A DNA stretch of 64,000 nt from Chrysomallon squamiferum (taxonomy: Eukaryota; Mollusca; Gastropoda; Neomphalida; Peltospiridae), in contig CM022665.1 of assembly GCA_012295275.1 (NCBI GenBank), positions 5,127,167 to 5,191,166 of the forward strand. Reading direction: 5' to 3'. Position 1 is the first letter of the stretch. Every line of letters starts with the position of its first letter. Of the stretch, positions 15,080-28,099 are shown one piece after another. The notes beneath the pieces were generated by a model, which saw only the letters and a program-made list of their open reading frames with translations, did not search any database and was not told where the DNA came from. Made by a program: the position numbers and the translations under genes.

Positions 15080-15113
<34 letters not shown>

Positions 15114-15330
15114 TAATTTTTTTTTATTATTTTATTATTATTATTATTATTTTTATAGTCATATTATTGCATTTTAATGTGGTTAAAACATCACATGGTG
15201 CCACTTTAAAAAAAAATATGAGATGTGTCTCACAGCTTTGAATATCACAGAATAACTTTCTTTACACATGTACCTTGATTTTTCAGTCTTCAGTATTTTA
15301 AATATTTAGTGGTAAAAAGTTAAAAAGATG

Positions 15331-15390
<60 letters not shown>

Positions 15391-15412
15391 AAGTGTTAAA
15401 ACTCAGTTACTG

Positions 15413-15461
<49 letters not shown>

Positions 15462-16418
15462 TAGTTAAAAATTTCTTAATTCATCGAATTCAATTCGCCG
15501 TTTATCGCGAGAATTTTGCAAACAAAATAATCGTTTGTGTCTTATGTTTACTTTCGGAGTTCAGTTTCCCGGAAACTGACCACGTGATAGGTCGTTACTA
15601 AATTTAGCAGTGACTGCAATGATATGTGACGTACGCGTATCTACAATTCGTACAAATGCCATTACTGAACTTTTCTGTGTTATTATATTACAATTTGTTT
15701 TTCTCTCTCTTTTCCTTGTGTGGAGGTCACATATTTAAAATATAATTTTGGATAAATATTCATCATGTCTTTTGTAATAAATTTTAATACGCTCAAACAA
15801 ATTACAAAAAACATACATTTTTAAAAAAAAAAATTTAAAAATCCCGAAAGGTAAATGTTCTTACATTTGTTCTGATCCAACTCAACACTTTATTACATTT
15901 TTAAGCATACATATGTATGTCAAAATTTATAAAGAAGTTGTCTTAAAATCATTAGAGTAACGATTTAATTAAATTACATGTGTAAATAAGTAAGTATAAC
16001 AGTTTTGTAATCATCTAAAATAATAAACATAAGTCTTAAACCAGGATAGCGAACATTCTGGTTACCACGACAAACACTAACTTGTACTTGGGATGGAAAG
16101 GGATTTTATTTAACAATATTTTTATTTTTTGTTTTTTATCAAAGCACAAGGATTTTGTAAACTCTCTTGGACAAGCGATTCAGAGTTCTGAATTATCTGC
16201 CCAAACGGAATTAAACAGCCGATGTCCAAGCTTTGTTGTCCTTAGTGTCAGTTAACAGTAATGTCCGTGGCGTGAAGTGTGCGTAAAGCGTGCGTAATTG
16301 TCGTCTCTGTATTTACTCAGCTTGTCCTAATGTTACATATGAGACCATACTGCAGTAATTTGTTTTAATACTTACCGACCACAATACACGTTAGAAGAAC
16401 AACGAAAGACCCAGCCAT
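6972..16418 (-). CDS. PLB1: Phospholipase B1-like secreted GDSL/SGNH esterase-lipase, complete, 13 exons
   Basis: Coding exons in gene order: 16418-16376, 14058-13946, 13579-13519, 13089-13031, 12902-12835, 12630-12587, 11338-11230, 10875-10743, 10337-10180, 9972-9792, 7961-7860, 7337-7272, 7022-6972 (stop TAA). They total 1188 bases, 395 residues, all in phase. The family hydrolyses phospholipids and lysophospholipids at the cell surface or outside the cell. The start [15 protein letters not shown] is a signal peptide. [12 protein letters not shown] leads into block I GDSIT with nucleophile Ser90; GGND is at 199-202; the catalytic Asp337/His340 pair lies in [11 protein letters not shown]. 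Other PLB1 landmarks are [46 protein letters not shown] and a C-terminal EHPYFYT. Vertebrate PLB1 carries four such domains; this has one and no visible membrane anchor. The start is the only Met before the signal peptide and the first donor. Orthology to PLB1 is by family resemblance; a single-domain paralogue is possible. Confidence 0.93.
7624..7739. repeat. (CT)n followed by (CCCT)n in PLB1-like intron
   Basis: About 100 bases of CT dinucleotide pass directly into ccctccctccctccctccc, between the exons at 7337 and 7860. The polypyrimidine strand is plus; the gene reads minus, so the transcript carries poly(GA). The neighbouring 7740-7859 stretch also has a short (CA)n. Confidence 0.9.
7962..9791 (-). 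other. PLB1-like intron with simple repeats only
   Basis: AT-rich intron between exons 9792-9972 and 7860-7961. It contains A-runs at about 7966-8000, 8125-8143 and 8321-8345, short (AAT)n tracts, (ATT)n at about 9081-9122, and (GA)n at about 9696-9760 beside the donor of the 9972-9792 exon. I see no coding exon or recognisable transposon. Confidence 0.7.
9696..9761. repeat. (GA)n microsatellite in PLB1-like intron
   Basis: About 65 uninterrupted bases of GA on the plus strand, about 30 bases beyond the 3' splice boundary of exon 9972-9792. On the gene strand it reads as poly(CT) shortly after the donor site. Confidence 0.9.
12228..12475. mobile_element. MITE with 10-bp target duplication in PLB1-like intron
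   Basis: The direct repeat TGCAAATGAA at 12218-12227 and 12476-12485 brackets a 248-base insert. The insert ends form an inverted repeat: the left end has GGCGTGCAGAGG and the right end reads CCTCTGCACGCC. The similarity continues inward with mismatches (ggtgatgccgggg against the complement of ccccggggtcaccacc). No transposase reading frame is present, so it is non-autonomous. A 9-10 base duplication is typical of Mutator-like elements; the superfamily is inferred from that alone. It sits in the intron between exons 12630-12587 and 11338-11230. Confidence 0.75.
14059..16375 (-). other. First intron of the PLB1-like gene
   Basis: A 2.3 kb intron separating the signal-peptide exon from the rest. 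It holds (CTA)/(CCA) trinucleotides near 14300-14330, (ATT)n at about 15080-15150, (TA)n at about 15340-15385, and an A-run of about 40 bases at about 15415-15458. The stretch 15480-15700 is less repetitive and has more CpG (tcgccgtttatcgcgag, acgtacgcg). I recognise no gene or regulatory element in it. Confidence 0.65.
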
Positions 16419-16520
16419 AACGAATTACTTGCCAAACACTGTTTATTCTTATCTTTCCTCTGAGTTCACTGTGAAAGTGACTTATTCATGTGCAGTCATT
16501 CCCACGAATAAGATTATCTT
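16419..16520 (-). promoter_or_regulatory. Putative proximal 5' region of the PLB1-like gene
   Basis: On the minus strand, just upstream of the ATG at 16418, the sequence reads agataagaataaacag, which includes a perfect GATA-factor motif (AGATAAG) about 30-40 bases from the start codon. GATA factors drive gut and digestive-gland genes in many animals, which would fit a digestive lipase. That link is inference. I see no clear TATA box and the transcription start is unknown. Confidence 0.25.
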
Positions 16521-16854
16521 CGGAAACGAACGTTTTATTTGGTCACTGTCCTTTTTGTTATCGATTATTTTTGGTATATCCGTCAGCTGACAACTTCAGA
16601 TTATATATTTTTTTTTTTTTTTTTATTTATTTTTTTTTTTCCTCGAAAATAACTGGACCGAGGGGTTTTGTTTAGAGGAGTAAATCACCAACTGACCTAT
16701 TTTCTAACAACAGAGAAGTCTAGGAAAGAGGTAATGTTTGCTGATAAACTGGCTAGTTTTCTCCTTCCTTGTATGAGATCATGTTTGTCGATTATATGTG
16801 AAACCAGTACCAGGTTGATATTGTAACAATAATAAACTTTAATTGTATTATTGC

Positions 16855-16858
<4 letters not shown>

Positions 16859-16940
<82 letters not shown>
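16859..16940. repeat. (CT)n microsatellite upstream of the PLB1-like gene
   Basis: About 80 bases of pure CT, about 440 bases upstream of the PLB1-like start codon. Confidence 0.9.
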
Positions 16941-16946
<6 letters not shown>

Positions 16947-17559
16947 AAAGAAAGAAAGAAAAGAGAAGAAAGATAAGGAAAACAGTTTCATTTATGAAAG
17001 TATAAATGCGACAATCTTTGCACGGTTGCCTTGTATATAACAGAACATCTGAGCATAAGGATCAGTATTTCAGTTTGAAAAATATTTAGACATTTGTCCC
17101 GATGAATTAGAAACAGATACTGGTGGAAGAGAAGCGAAATAACTGAGATAACTGAGTAATACATTTTACTGAAAGAAAAATATTAAATTAAATAATATTT
17201 CTTTAGTAATTTTTCTGAGATTACTGAATAATTATGTTAATAACATAAAAATAAAGTTCAGAAAAGCAGTATTTAAGTTTTACAAATCTCAGAAGGACAC
17301 TGAAATCCATTTTGTCTTCTTGCGATCTGGTTTTTCTAGCTAAAACAAAACGACAAAAATCGTGTTCGGTTGTTTTATTTTTTAAATAAATATAAGAAGA
17401 TGTTTGTGTGTGTGTGTAAGAGAATGTGCGTATGTGTGCGTGTGGATATCAGTTTATAAATAAAAAGCATTCACTTATTTAGTATAAATTTTTTTTTTTT
17501 TTAGAAAAGTTTAAAGACGGAAAGAAGGAAACAGGAAAGAAAGAAACAATTTTGGCTAG

Positions 17560-17890
17560 GAAAAAAAAGAAACGGAAAGAAAAAAACAGTTTCATTCACA
17601 ACAAATTTATTCTCATATATGAATTTCTTTGTATCATTTAGGTCATAAGCACTTAGTAATACGAATGTTGTGTCTGACTCAGGAATGGACTTGGAACTAT
17701 TGACATGGTCCTGGCACAAGGATTTGAGTCTCCTTTGGATGTGAATATGACCTTTGTTCTTGCGCTTCCTCGGGTGGGGGTGTGGGGTTTACCAACTGCA
17801 TCCTCTTGAAGAATGGTGAGTAAAGTGGATTGTTCATGCTGGAACCACTGGATAACTTTCTGGGTTGACACAGTTTTTATGGTGAATTAT
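17560..17890 (-). pseudogene. Coding-like remnant, frame-broken, unknown origin
   Basis: On the minus strand about 330 bases have a more protein-like composition than their surroundings. One frame gives TQKVIQWFQHEQSTLLTILQ and continues to a stop near 17653. An overlapping second frame gives SLCQDHVNSSKSIPESDTTF and continues to about 17501. The break between frames and the lack of clean splice sites suggest a decayed coding fragment, perhaps from a transposon. I do not recognise the family. Confidence 0.25.
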
Positions 17891-18555
17891 ATCAATTGGG
17901 GAATGATAATTAATGGGTGAAAGACGTGCATATTTATAATGAAATATTTAAGAAGCATTAAGAATATTAGTCTAGCACAAAAAATTATTTTTGATACCAT
18001 TAACATATTTAAAATAGGAATTTTAGTAAAAATGTAATGTTTCTTTCTTTCCGTTTCTTTTTTCCTTTTTCCTTTTTTTTTTTTTTTTTTTTTAATGTTT
18101 CTTTCTTTCCTACAACCAAAGTCTTCATGCATTTATTTGACCAGATACAGGCTTTTGTCAAATATATTCAATACAGCGCGTTTAACATTGTACATTTCAA
18201 GAATTATATATTGTCAGTAATGGATCGAATAACATATTCTGCTGATTCCTAGTCATTTGATCTAATTTTAAAATATTCCCAGTTGATATGCAGGAGAGGA
18301 TTACTTTTTTTTTGCCAGCTTTATCAAGACGGTGTTGATGATCGTAAACACAGATCTACACCTACTGTGATATCCTGTTTTATTTAAATCTATAACTACT
18401 TGTAAATTTATTAAAATTTCAAAGGTCTTTCGAACTCAGATTTAATTATTTCCAACCAGGTGACTTAAATGTTTTGTTACAAGTTAATTAACAAGTCACT
18501 AGCGTGCAACCTTGAAGGAATACAATAATGTTTCAGCTAGAAGTAATCTGCAGTC

Positions 18556-18890
18556 GCACCTTGGTTCTCGAACTTAATCCGTTCCAGAAAGCTGTCCGAA
18601 AACCGGATTGGTTATTTCCAGAAGAAATAATAACATAAACTGTGTTAATCCGTTCCCAAAACCCCAATATTACGCATTACAAAGCATTTTAAGTAACACA
18701 TGTTGCTTATTTAAACTATGCAAAATAATACTTTTTAGGAGCTCACTGGTCATCCGATATCGGCCCAGGCTTATCCGATACACAGTGTATTGTTTTGATG
18801 GCAACATACTGCAGCGAGACAGAATATTTCGTCCGATACACTCAGTTATCCGATATGTAAAATCCGTTATTGACGATCGTATTTTTCACT
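18556..18890. mobile_element. Degenerate pogo/Tigger-like DNA transposon remnant
   Basis: Starts CAGTCGCACCTTGGTTCTCG after tctg and continues with aatccgttccagaaagctgt and ccgaaaaccgg. This resembles the CAGT...CCTCGGTTNTCGAAC ends of widespread pogo/Tigger-type elements. Further right, repeated ttatccgata and tcatccgata motifs (18750-18860) resemble a second end or a second nested copy. No transposase frame is seen. The assignment is from remembered terminal motifs. Confidence 0.4.
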
Positions 18891-19286
18891 AGAACAACGT
18901 TACAAAAAAAAAAAAAAAAAAAACCTGAAAGTTTTCATTTCATTCCTTGTTTTTCTCTCTTTGTTTTAACACTGTTAATTAAAATGGGATATGCTAAGTA
19001 TCTTTAGAGTATTTCTCCACAGAAAAAAGTTACACATTAATTTATTTCATTCTGTTAAAATGTTTAAAAAAAAAAAAATATAACAACATCGAAAAAACCT
19101 TTTTATAAATATACTTTATTGTCATATAGATCCACTTTTCAAAAGTCGCAACAAATTTCTACATAACCAGTCTGTATAAATAGAGAAACAAACAGTGTTT
19201 GAATAGCACGAGTTATATTTTACATTATATTATTATAGTAAATAAAAACTAAAATAAAATAAAACGCAGTATCTTGCTCGAGACTG

Positions 19287-19321
<35 letters not shown>

Positions 19322-21327
19322 TTTTAATTTTCATTAGCGAACTGGATTTTAGAGTTATAGTTTACAATACTGAAAGGAAATAAATTAAGATACCAATAAA
19401 TAAATAAATTTAACACAATATAATATAATATTTTAAATATGTTTGTACGATTATATTTAACAACATTTTAACGTATTTTCGGATAGAAACGTACACATAC
19501 TTACATACAAAATGATCTAAAACATTTACATGTAACACAAAATTAACAAAACCTGCACAAATACTTAAAGCCATTAAAATCAGTATTTTTCCTTTATAAT
19601 TATAATGAATGCACCAGTATAACAAAATAGATTAAAATATTTCTTTCTCTCTTGCCCTGTACTAATACATTAATTACTCCATAGCGAAATAACAAAACAA
19701 AACTAAATAAATTTTTATACAACTGCTTTCAGGTTAATTCCCTGATTTGTTATTATCAAATCGATCACTAACGAAAAGTAAAGTAAATAAAACAAAATAT
19801 TATTTATCTGTACTTGTTCTTACTCATAATTAATTTACAGGGCTAGATTATCCAGCAGAATACAAAGTTACATGTATAGAAAGTTTAGCGGTTAATAAAT
19901 ATGTTGTATTTGTTTTGACTTGTGAACAACACTTACATTAACAAAACGGCAAGGTAGTGCAGTAAACTTTCATTAGTTTCTGATATATTACTAATTGGAG
20001 CTGGGATTAACCTGGGCATTGATGCCTGAGAAATTCAGAAGGTTTTAATCGACTATTGTATTTTTAAATAATAATTGAAAACAAAACAGTCTCTGATTTA
20101 TAAAGAATCAAATCCAGATTTAATTAAAACAAAAAAGTTTTTTCTTCACGTCCTATATTCTCAATAATCCGTGAAGAAATAATAAAAGCACAATAAAAAA
20201 AAAAAAAAAAACAAAAAAAACCCCAACGATAAAAAGACAAAAATATATATATATTTTTTCTAATCCTGATTCATTATGAATCAGATCTGTAATTAACTAA
20301 ACTTATAATAATAATAATTTTATAAGATTCCAAAAATTATATTTTATGCCCTATATGCTTGATGGAGATCAACAAATTCAGAAAAGTGAATTAAGGTTGT
20401 TCAAAAGAAATTTTTAAAGATGAAATGAGTTTTGTGTAAAGAAGAAAAATATTAATCGGGCATAAAACAGGCCAGCCATAATTCACCCAATCAAGAGATA
20501 CTAAAACGAAAACTAAAAATTTAAGAATCAAAAATATAAAAACGAAAAGAAACCGGTATCTATATTATCCCTGATTCCTGCGTATCACATCCTTGCAAAC
20601 CATAAAATTAATGAACTGAAATACAGTTTATAAAATGTGCTTTCGTGTAGTAATTCCTAAAACGTTTCAAAATGACAACCATTAAAACTTTTAATCCCTG
20701 CAAGAATGCTTGTGTAAGAACAAAAAACTTGTCTCGGAATTTCTGTAAACATTATTTTGCATTTGTATACAAAAAAGGTCTAAAATTGTAATCAAAGTAT
20801 GAAGTACACAGATTAAGGAAGTTTCTATGATTTAGAATATGTAAACTATTCTGGATACGGTAGTGATTGCTTTTAGTGTGTTTTTGACTTGATTCAATAG
20901 TTCATGTACGCCTATGGTGGGCATCGCTTAGAAATCCTAACTGTAATGTATTTCCGATTTGCTGCTATTCTGATTATACACTTTCTCAGTAATTATAAAT
21001 AGGGTTGACCACAGTTGTGTTGGCAAACAATTCTGGATTCACATATCGAGAACAGAAACAAAAATGACAACAAGTTGGATACAACAGTGCAATTTAAATA
21101 GATTTAGATAGGCTTGAATATATTGGATATATTCTAACACTACAGAGAATATATGTGAACTACGTCGAAACTGAAAACAGAAGAAGCATTTATCCAAAAA
21201 TTAACACATTTTTGATGACGCTGGGCCAGAAATTCAGAAGCGATTGTTGTTTTTATTGTTGTTCTTATTTCCTTATTTCCTTGGGTAGAGAAATAAAAAC
21301 ATTGGTATTACAATGTTGTTGCATTAT

Positions 21328-21332
<5 letters not shown>

Positions 21333-21376
<44 letters not shown>
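21333..21376. repeat. (TTA)n microsatellite
   Basis: About 14 uninterrupted ATT/TTA trinucleotides. Similar tracts recur at about 9081-9122, 15080-15150, 25165-25266, 29850-29927, 34062-34120, 39738-39803, 47966-48020 and 53671-53725. Confidence 0.85.
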
Positions 21377-21380
<4 letters not shown>

Positions 21381-21627
21381 CATATATATAAAGCAACAAT
21401 GTTTCTAAATTAAACAAGAACAACAAACAGCTGATTTTAAGTTGTGTTACATAGTGTGAAAAATTAAATTCGTTTGTGGAAGAAAATAAAAAGACGCGGA
21501 ATAAGTCGGTTCGTTTTAACAGGTACCAAATGTCTGTCAAAATGTTTGATGTGTTAAATGATTTTTTTTTTTTAATCCCTGATATTGAGGTATATTACAG
21601 AGTAGGTTCCAAAATTAATAATAATAA

Positions 21628-21662
<35 letters not shown>

Positions 21663-22135
21663 AAGAAAATAATAATAAAAAGCAAGGAAAGAAAAAAATA
21701 TGAATACACAGAAAAGAAGACTTAACGTACTTGGATAAACAAAATACTCTGTTAACATATACATACAACACTGTATATCTATATATACTGTACTGGAATA
21801 TGAAGATATATACTGTACATGCACAAAAGATAAATAATCTGTTACATAAAAATCAAAACGATATGGCATGTGCCCTGACTGTGTGTATGTATCAAAATAT
21901 ATTGTACGTGATGAATATCATGATATATTGAACATATATATCAAGATATGTATCAATGTATATTGTACATGTGTATATTAACATGCGATTAACGTATCAA
22001 ATAATTATAGTGTACATTCATGTCAAGATATATGATACATATAAATCAAGACATAAATACTGTACACGTTTAATCAAGATGAAAGGTACACATTTTAATT
22101 CAACAGCAAACTTGGGTGTACCAGTACATCCTTAT

Positions 22136-22351
<216 letters not shown>

Positions 22352-23294
22352 TCTTCATTCTGTATTGTTCATACCAACATAATTATGTATACTTGCTACT
22401 TTACATTAAAATGTATCTCCAAAACGTCAAGACAACAGAAACATTTCAGAAAAAAAGGTTCTGTTGAGTTTCTTCTTCTGTTAGACTTAGTTTAATTTAT
22501 TCGATTGTTGGTAGACATTGAGCATTTTCGATATATATATAGAGAGAGAGACACACACACGGTGATAGAAAATGAACCTTTTCAGCGATATAATGTTCTC
22601 CGACCAGGACACCAAACAAAAAGTCAGAATTTAGGACATCTTAAACTGGCGTAAATATTTGCTTTTTTGGATAGATTATTATTCACTAATACCTTATATA
22701 AAGACAAGTAACTTTCGTTAGTTCGGCTACTGTGTAACAGTTTAAAACGAAAATCTGTTATTAGTTCTGTTTGTTGTAGTTTTTAATTTTCCTGATAATT
22801 TTGTACTCTCTTTAGGTATAGCAAATGCTTATCACCGAAAGACGAGTATACATTTAAAAATAAAATGTGTGTTTGATGAATTTTGAAGTTAAAATACATA
22901 TTTAATTGATTATGAATTAAAACACACATTTAATTATTTTTGAAGTAGCATATATTGTTTTTTTTTGATCAGTTTTAAATTAAAAAAGCATATTTAGTTA
23001 GTTTAAAATTAAAAAAATATTTCTAATTAGTTTAAAATATTTAATCAGTTTTGAAGTAAAATACATATTAAATGAAAACAGTAAAAACTGATATAAAAAT
23101 TAAATTACATTTTTTACGAAGTTTTATAACATATTTGAACCATTTTTCAGTTGTTATATAATATTTAAATGATTTTAAGTAAAAATGTATTTATGAATAA
23201 TTTCTTCTATTTAACTGCACCAAAGACACAAAAATTACAAATATACATAATTAAATCTCAATACATGTAAACTTAAAATCTGTATCATTATGAT

Positions 23295-23450
<156 letters not shown>

Positions 23451-24567
23451 TTATAAACAAAACAAATTTATATTACGTACATTCTGGGATAGTAACCAGA
23501 AAACTACAAAAGATATATATTTGGTGTTACAAACAAACAGTCTAAATTTATTTTGCTATTTCAAAGACCCTCTTCGTTAACAGGTTTTGTTAATTATAAC
23601 TCTATTATGGTGATGTCATTTCATAATTAGCATTAAAAGTCATTTTTCATTTCACTGTCAAATAATAGCTGGTCGGAGCATTAGAATACTGAAGAATATC
23701 AAATATTTTTAAGCTGTTTGTTTGTAGCACCTAACATACATTATAACTTCACCAGGAACACAATATATTACAAATCATATATTTTCACCAGTTATTACAT
23801 AACATCGTATATTATGTTCACCAGGTTTCCTGGAAAAATTTTAACTTTTCTAGAACAATAAGGTTCTTACGAACACATCAGATAATAATATACATTATTA
23901 ATTCGATTCCTACATTTTTATGAAGGCCACATTTTTCTCAGCACATGTAGAAATATCTATTTACAAATTTGTGACAAATAATGATGATGGATATGCTTAT
24001 ATGAATGAATGAGTTTGAATTTGATTATACATATTATATAAATGTATAAACAAATACATACATAAAGGAGTGTGCGTTGTGTACAGATATATATATTTTT
24101 TTTTTTTTTCATAAAGAAATATATACATAAAATCATGTAATTAAAGTCTACTGTAGTGCGTGATTCTTATAACACATTCTTCGAATCTTTCGTATGATTC
24201 ATTGTAAGGCTTCGAGTTATCTTTCAACAAAGCATTAAACATATTTCATCAATATGATCTCCGTTCGTATTTATTAATAACAGTTATGAGGTCAGGATCA
24301 AAACAAACAAATAATAATAAATATAAATTAAAAACACTTTAAAAAAAAAAATAGAGAAAAAAAGAAAAGAAAAAAAGTAGATATCATATTCTGATATAAT
24401 GGGGTATTTTCATTCAGTAAAAAAATAACATTCCTTTGAATCAATAGTGTTAATTTAAAAAAACAAAAACAAACACAGTTATTACAATATTTTAACGTAA
24501 CAAAATCTGCACCAAACGGGTATCTGAATATCTGTGATTCTATTTAACAACTGGGGTAATAAAATTA

Positions 24568-24918
24568 TTAAAGTGTACTTTTGAAGGTACGAATAAATAT
24601 CCTGATTTCAAATGTAATATTTCCAAGCTTTGTTTGTTTGATATAACAAAGGTTTTGCCAAATATAAATATAAAGAAAGGCTAGCAATAAATAATCCTGT
24701 GAAGATTCCGTTTTATGCAGTAATGTCATATCTTTTTTTACGAAACGATGTCAAAAAGGGTCATTCTCAGTGAATCATAAAAAAAAAAAAAAAAATTTTA
24801 TTTTATTGTCATACTTTATTATTAACAAAGATCAATGATTAAAAAAAAAAGAATTATTTGGATTTGTCTGAAATAAACTTTGGCTGTTTATTCGCACCAT
24901 CAGTCAGTCACACTTTTC
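24568..24918. mobile_element. Degenerate TTAA-ended MITE, related to the copy at 32577-32995
   Basis: Left end TTAAAGTGTACTTTTGAAGG followed by tacgaataaat matches the 32577-32995 element. The right end, read on the opposite strand from about 24918, is cgaaaagtgtgactgactga then tggtgcgaataaa, a diverged inverted copy. The right TTAA is lost. No coding capacity. Confidence 0.5.
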
Positions 24919-25164
24919 GTCAGAAATACTTTTTTTTTTTTTTTTTTTTTTGGTCCCCGTTAACCACCACTTAAAGTGGTCCCACATTTTAAAATAATTG
25001 TAAATATAATATGACGTAATATCAAACACGTCTTCCTATTACTCGAACGTTCTCTGTAACCAGTTCTTTGATTTTTCTTTAAATATGTAAATTAATTTCT
25101 AGCAATGCGTGAACAAACATTTAAAAAAAGATATTGCCATACAATCTCATTTCTAAAATAGTAT

Positions 25165-25191
25165 ATAATAATAATAATAATAGTAATAATG

Positions 25192-25248
<57 letters not shown>

Positions 25249-25266
25249 GTAATAGTAATAATAATA
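25165..25266. repeat. (AAT)n microsatellite 3' of the P450 gene
   Basis: About 100 bases of AAT trinucleotide with a few tag/gat interruptions. It lies about 200-290 bases downstream of the P450 stop codon and may be in its 3' UTR. Confidence 0.85.
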
Positions 25267-25458
25267 TAAAACCATTTCCACTTTCTTTTGTAAGTATAAA
25301 TAAAATATAATAATGCTTAAATTTCAGCATTGAAAAAAAATCTTTCAGTTGTGTGTCTTTGTAGAGATACACACAGGTACGTAAATATTCGTACTGTAAG
25401 AAAAAGGATGGTGATATTAGCAAACCATTTCTGTATCCATGGGATCAGCTTAAACCTT

Positions 25459-28052
25459 TCAATTTTTTCGCTTCTTAAACACGAAGTGAATGGGATCTTT
25501 CGTTGTAATAAACACAGTGTATTCCACGTTGATGTCTTCAAAGCCAGGTTCCAAACTCACTTCAAAGGACTGGAGAATCTGAAACAATGAAAAAAAAAAA
25601 AAAAAAAATAAAATAAAATTAAATAATTAATTAATTAATAATACTAATAATAATTAAAAAATAATAATATAATGTTAAGAAGATCTGGAAAGTATCACAG
25701 AAGCAAAAAAAAAAAAAAAATGACAAACTAAAACCGCGTGGGTTCTTTACAATTCGTATCATTATGCATTGTTACAATGTATGTTTTAAAATATGAAAAT
25801 ATTTGTGCAGTTGTAAGATACATTGGTTTTATGTAGTGGCGATCAATCCTTGATAACAATAAAGTTTAATATGAAAATAACCGAGTAGTTAGCATGATGG
25901 GATGAATACTGACGATTCCTTCCTTCTTAACGTGACGTCAGTACGTACTGGTCACTAAACCAGATTCTATTGTTTATTTACCAACAGTAGACCAAGATGA
26001 CACAAATTCAAATGCTTATTTAAGCTTTGTGATATAAACCTTGGTTATGGCGAGGTACACTTCCTGTTCGGCAAAACGTCTACCTAAACAGGATCTCGGA
26101 CCAAAACCAAATGGTAAAAACGCCATCGGATGAACTGCTGCTTGCCGATGTCCTTGTTCGTTACGCAACCATCGTTCTGGAAGGAACTCTTCAGGCTGAT
26201 TGAAATATTTTTCATTTTTCACTGTTCTGTGATTGCACATTACTATCAGCGTCTGAAATATACGTAGTATGTTAGCGTCATGACTCTACTTGCAGTTATC
26301 TGGTTCAATAAAACTATTTATTAAATTTAGGAAAACGAAAAAAAAAAAAAAAAAAAAAAAAAAGGAATATATATCGACTTTATATAACTAAATATGCGAT
26401 TAAACGTTAGCCAGTTTTCTGATATAGTTAATTATTTACCTGAATTTGAATTATACCATTAATATTTGTTGATAAATAGGGCCCGTTAAACAGAATTATA
26501 AATCAAGTAAATAATATATTATAGTGTTGTGTTTTCTCAGAAGTATTAGTAGTTTTCAAACTTTACAGAATTTAGAAAGCTGCAATATTTCTTAACTGAA
26601 AATACTGTGAATATATATAAATATAGTCGTGACTGTATTTTAATTAGCAATCATAAATTCATTTATAGACAAATAACCGAAATAAGATGTAGAAAGTAGT
26701 TTACATTTTTGGGAACTTTGTATCCACGAAGTACAATGTCTTTTGGTAGAAACCGGGTAGTTCCTGTGGAGGTCGGGTAATTCATTCTGGGAAAGAAGAA
26801 ATTATGAAGATTAAAGTGTTTGAAATTATTTCCTGAAAAATATTAATCTGAGTATATAATATCATCACAGTGAGAGCCATCATTGTTTTATCACTGAGAA
26901 ACTGAGAAAATAGGTTTTTAGAAAAAGGACAATGTTAAAGGGAAACAACTCGTGGAATCATAATGAAATAACTCCATAGTTCATTGCGAACAAACAAATA
27001 ATAATTAAAATAATAATAATAATAAAATAAAAAATAAAAAAATATCTTTTAAACATACACTTTCTCAGATATAAATTAAAATAAATAAATAAATAAAATA
27101 GTTATTATTCGCTTGTTTTTGTTGCAATTCTCTGGACTGATACAGTACACATTCAAATACAAATAACAATTTACTACATCCAAAATCATTTAGACACATC
27201 TTATAAATAATGACTAGCAGAGATGCACTGTAACGATTTCCATTACGTACCTGAATGACTCTTTTACACAGGCCTTTAAAAACTGCATTTGACTAAGAGA
27301 CTGCACAGTGAGCGGGCCCGAGGTCCCCATCACTGATTTGATTTCTTCATACAGACGTTTCTGCTGATCTGGGTGTCTAGCAATGGTATACAAAACCATC
27401 TGCAAATTCTTCGCTGTCTGAATGAAATGAGTAAATGAATAAATAAAATAGGTAAGTGAAAAAAAAAAAAAATAATAAAAATAAAATAAAATATGGTATA
27501 TGAGATATGTTTTAAAAAAAAAATTTATCATTAAAAACAAGAGAACTTTTAAGTACAAATGGAATCAGTTAACCACACACGCTAAGTAAAACAGACTGAG
27601 TACACACACACACACACACACACGCACACACATATTAACCCTACATGTACAGTCTCACTGAAATATACAGATAAATTATCTCAGACAGAACAACACATAT
27701 CCAAATGTAAATACCGAGTCGGTGCCTGCCACAAACAGATCAATGATGACTGTCCTGATATCATCCAGAGTTATCCCTTCTTGAGAAAGCATCGTCTCCA
27801 GAAACGAGTTGTTTTCATTCAAATGTCCGCTTTTTTTTATTTCTTGCAAACAGTCATCTAAGACTGAGTTCGTGAAACTGCAACCAAGGGAAAGGCAACA
27901 TATACTCAGTTATAATTCATTAATCTCTTATTTCTTCTGTAAGAAAAAGGCATAAAATAAATAAATAAATAAATAAATTAATTAATTAATTAAAAACTTT
28001 CTGTATATAATGTTTTATTTTTGTTTCTATGTTTCTTTCTTCTTTTTCTATT

Positions 28053-28099
<47 letters not shown>

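Noticed and set aside
18608-18892. 94-residue plus-strand open frame
   Set aside because: Overlaps the pogo/Tigger-like remnant and resembles no transposase. The motifs ttatccgata and ccgttcc are terminal-repeat type, not coding.
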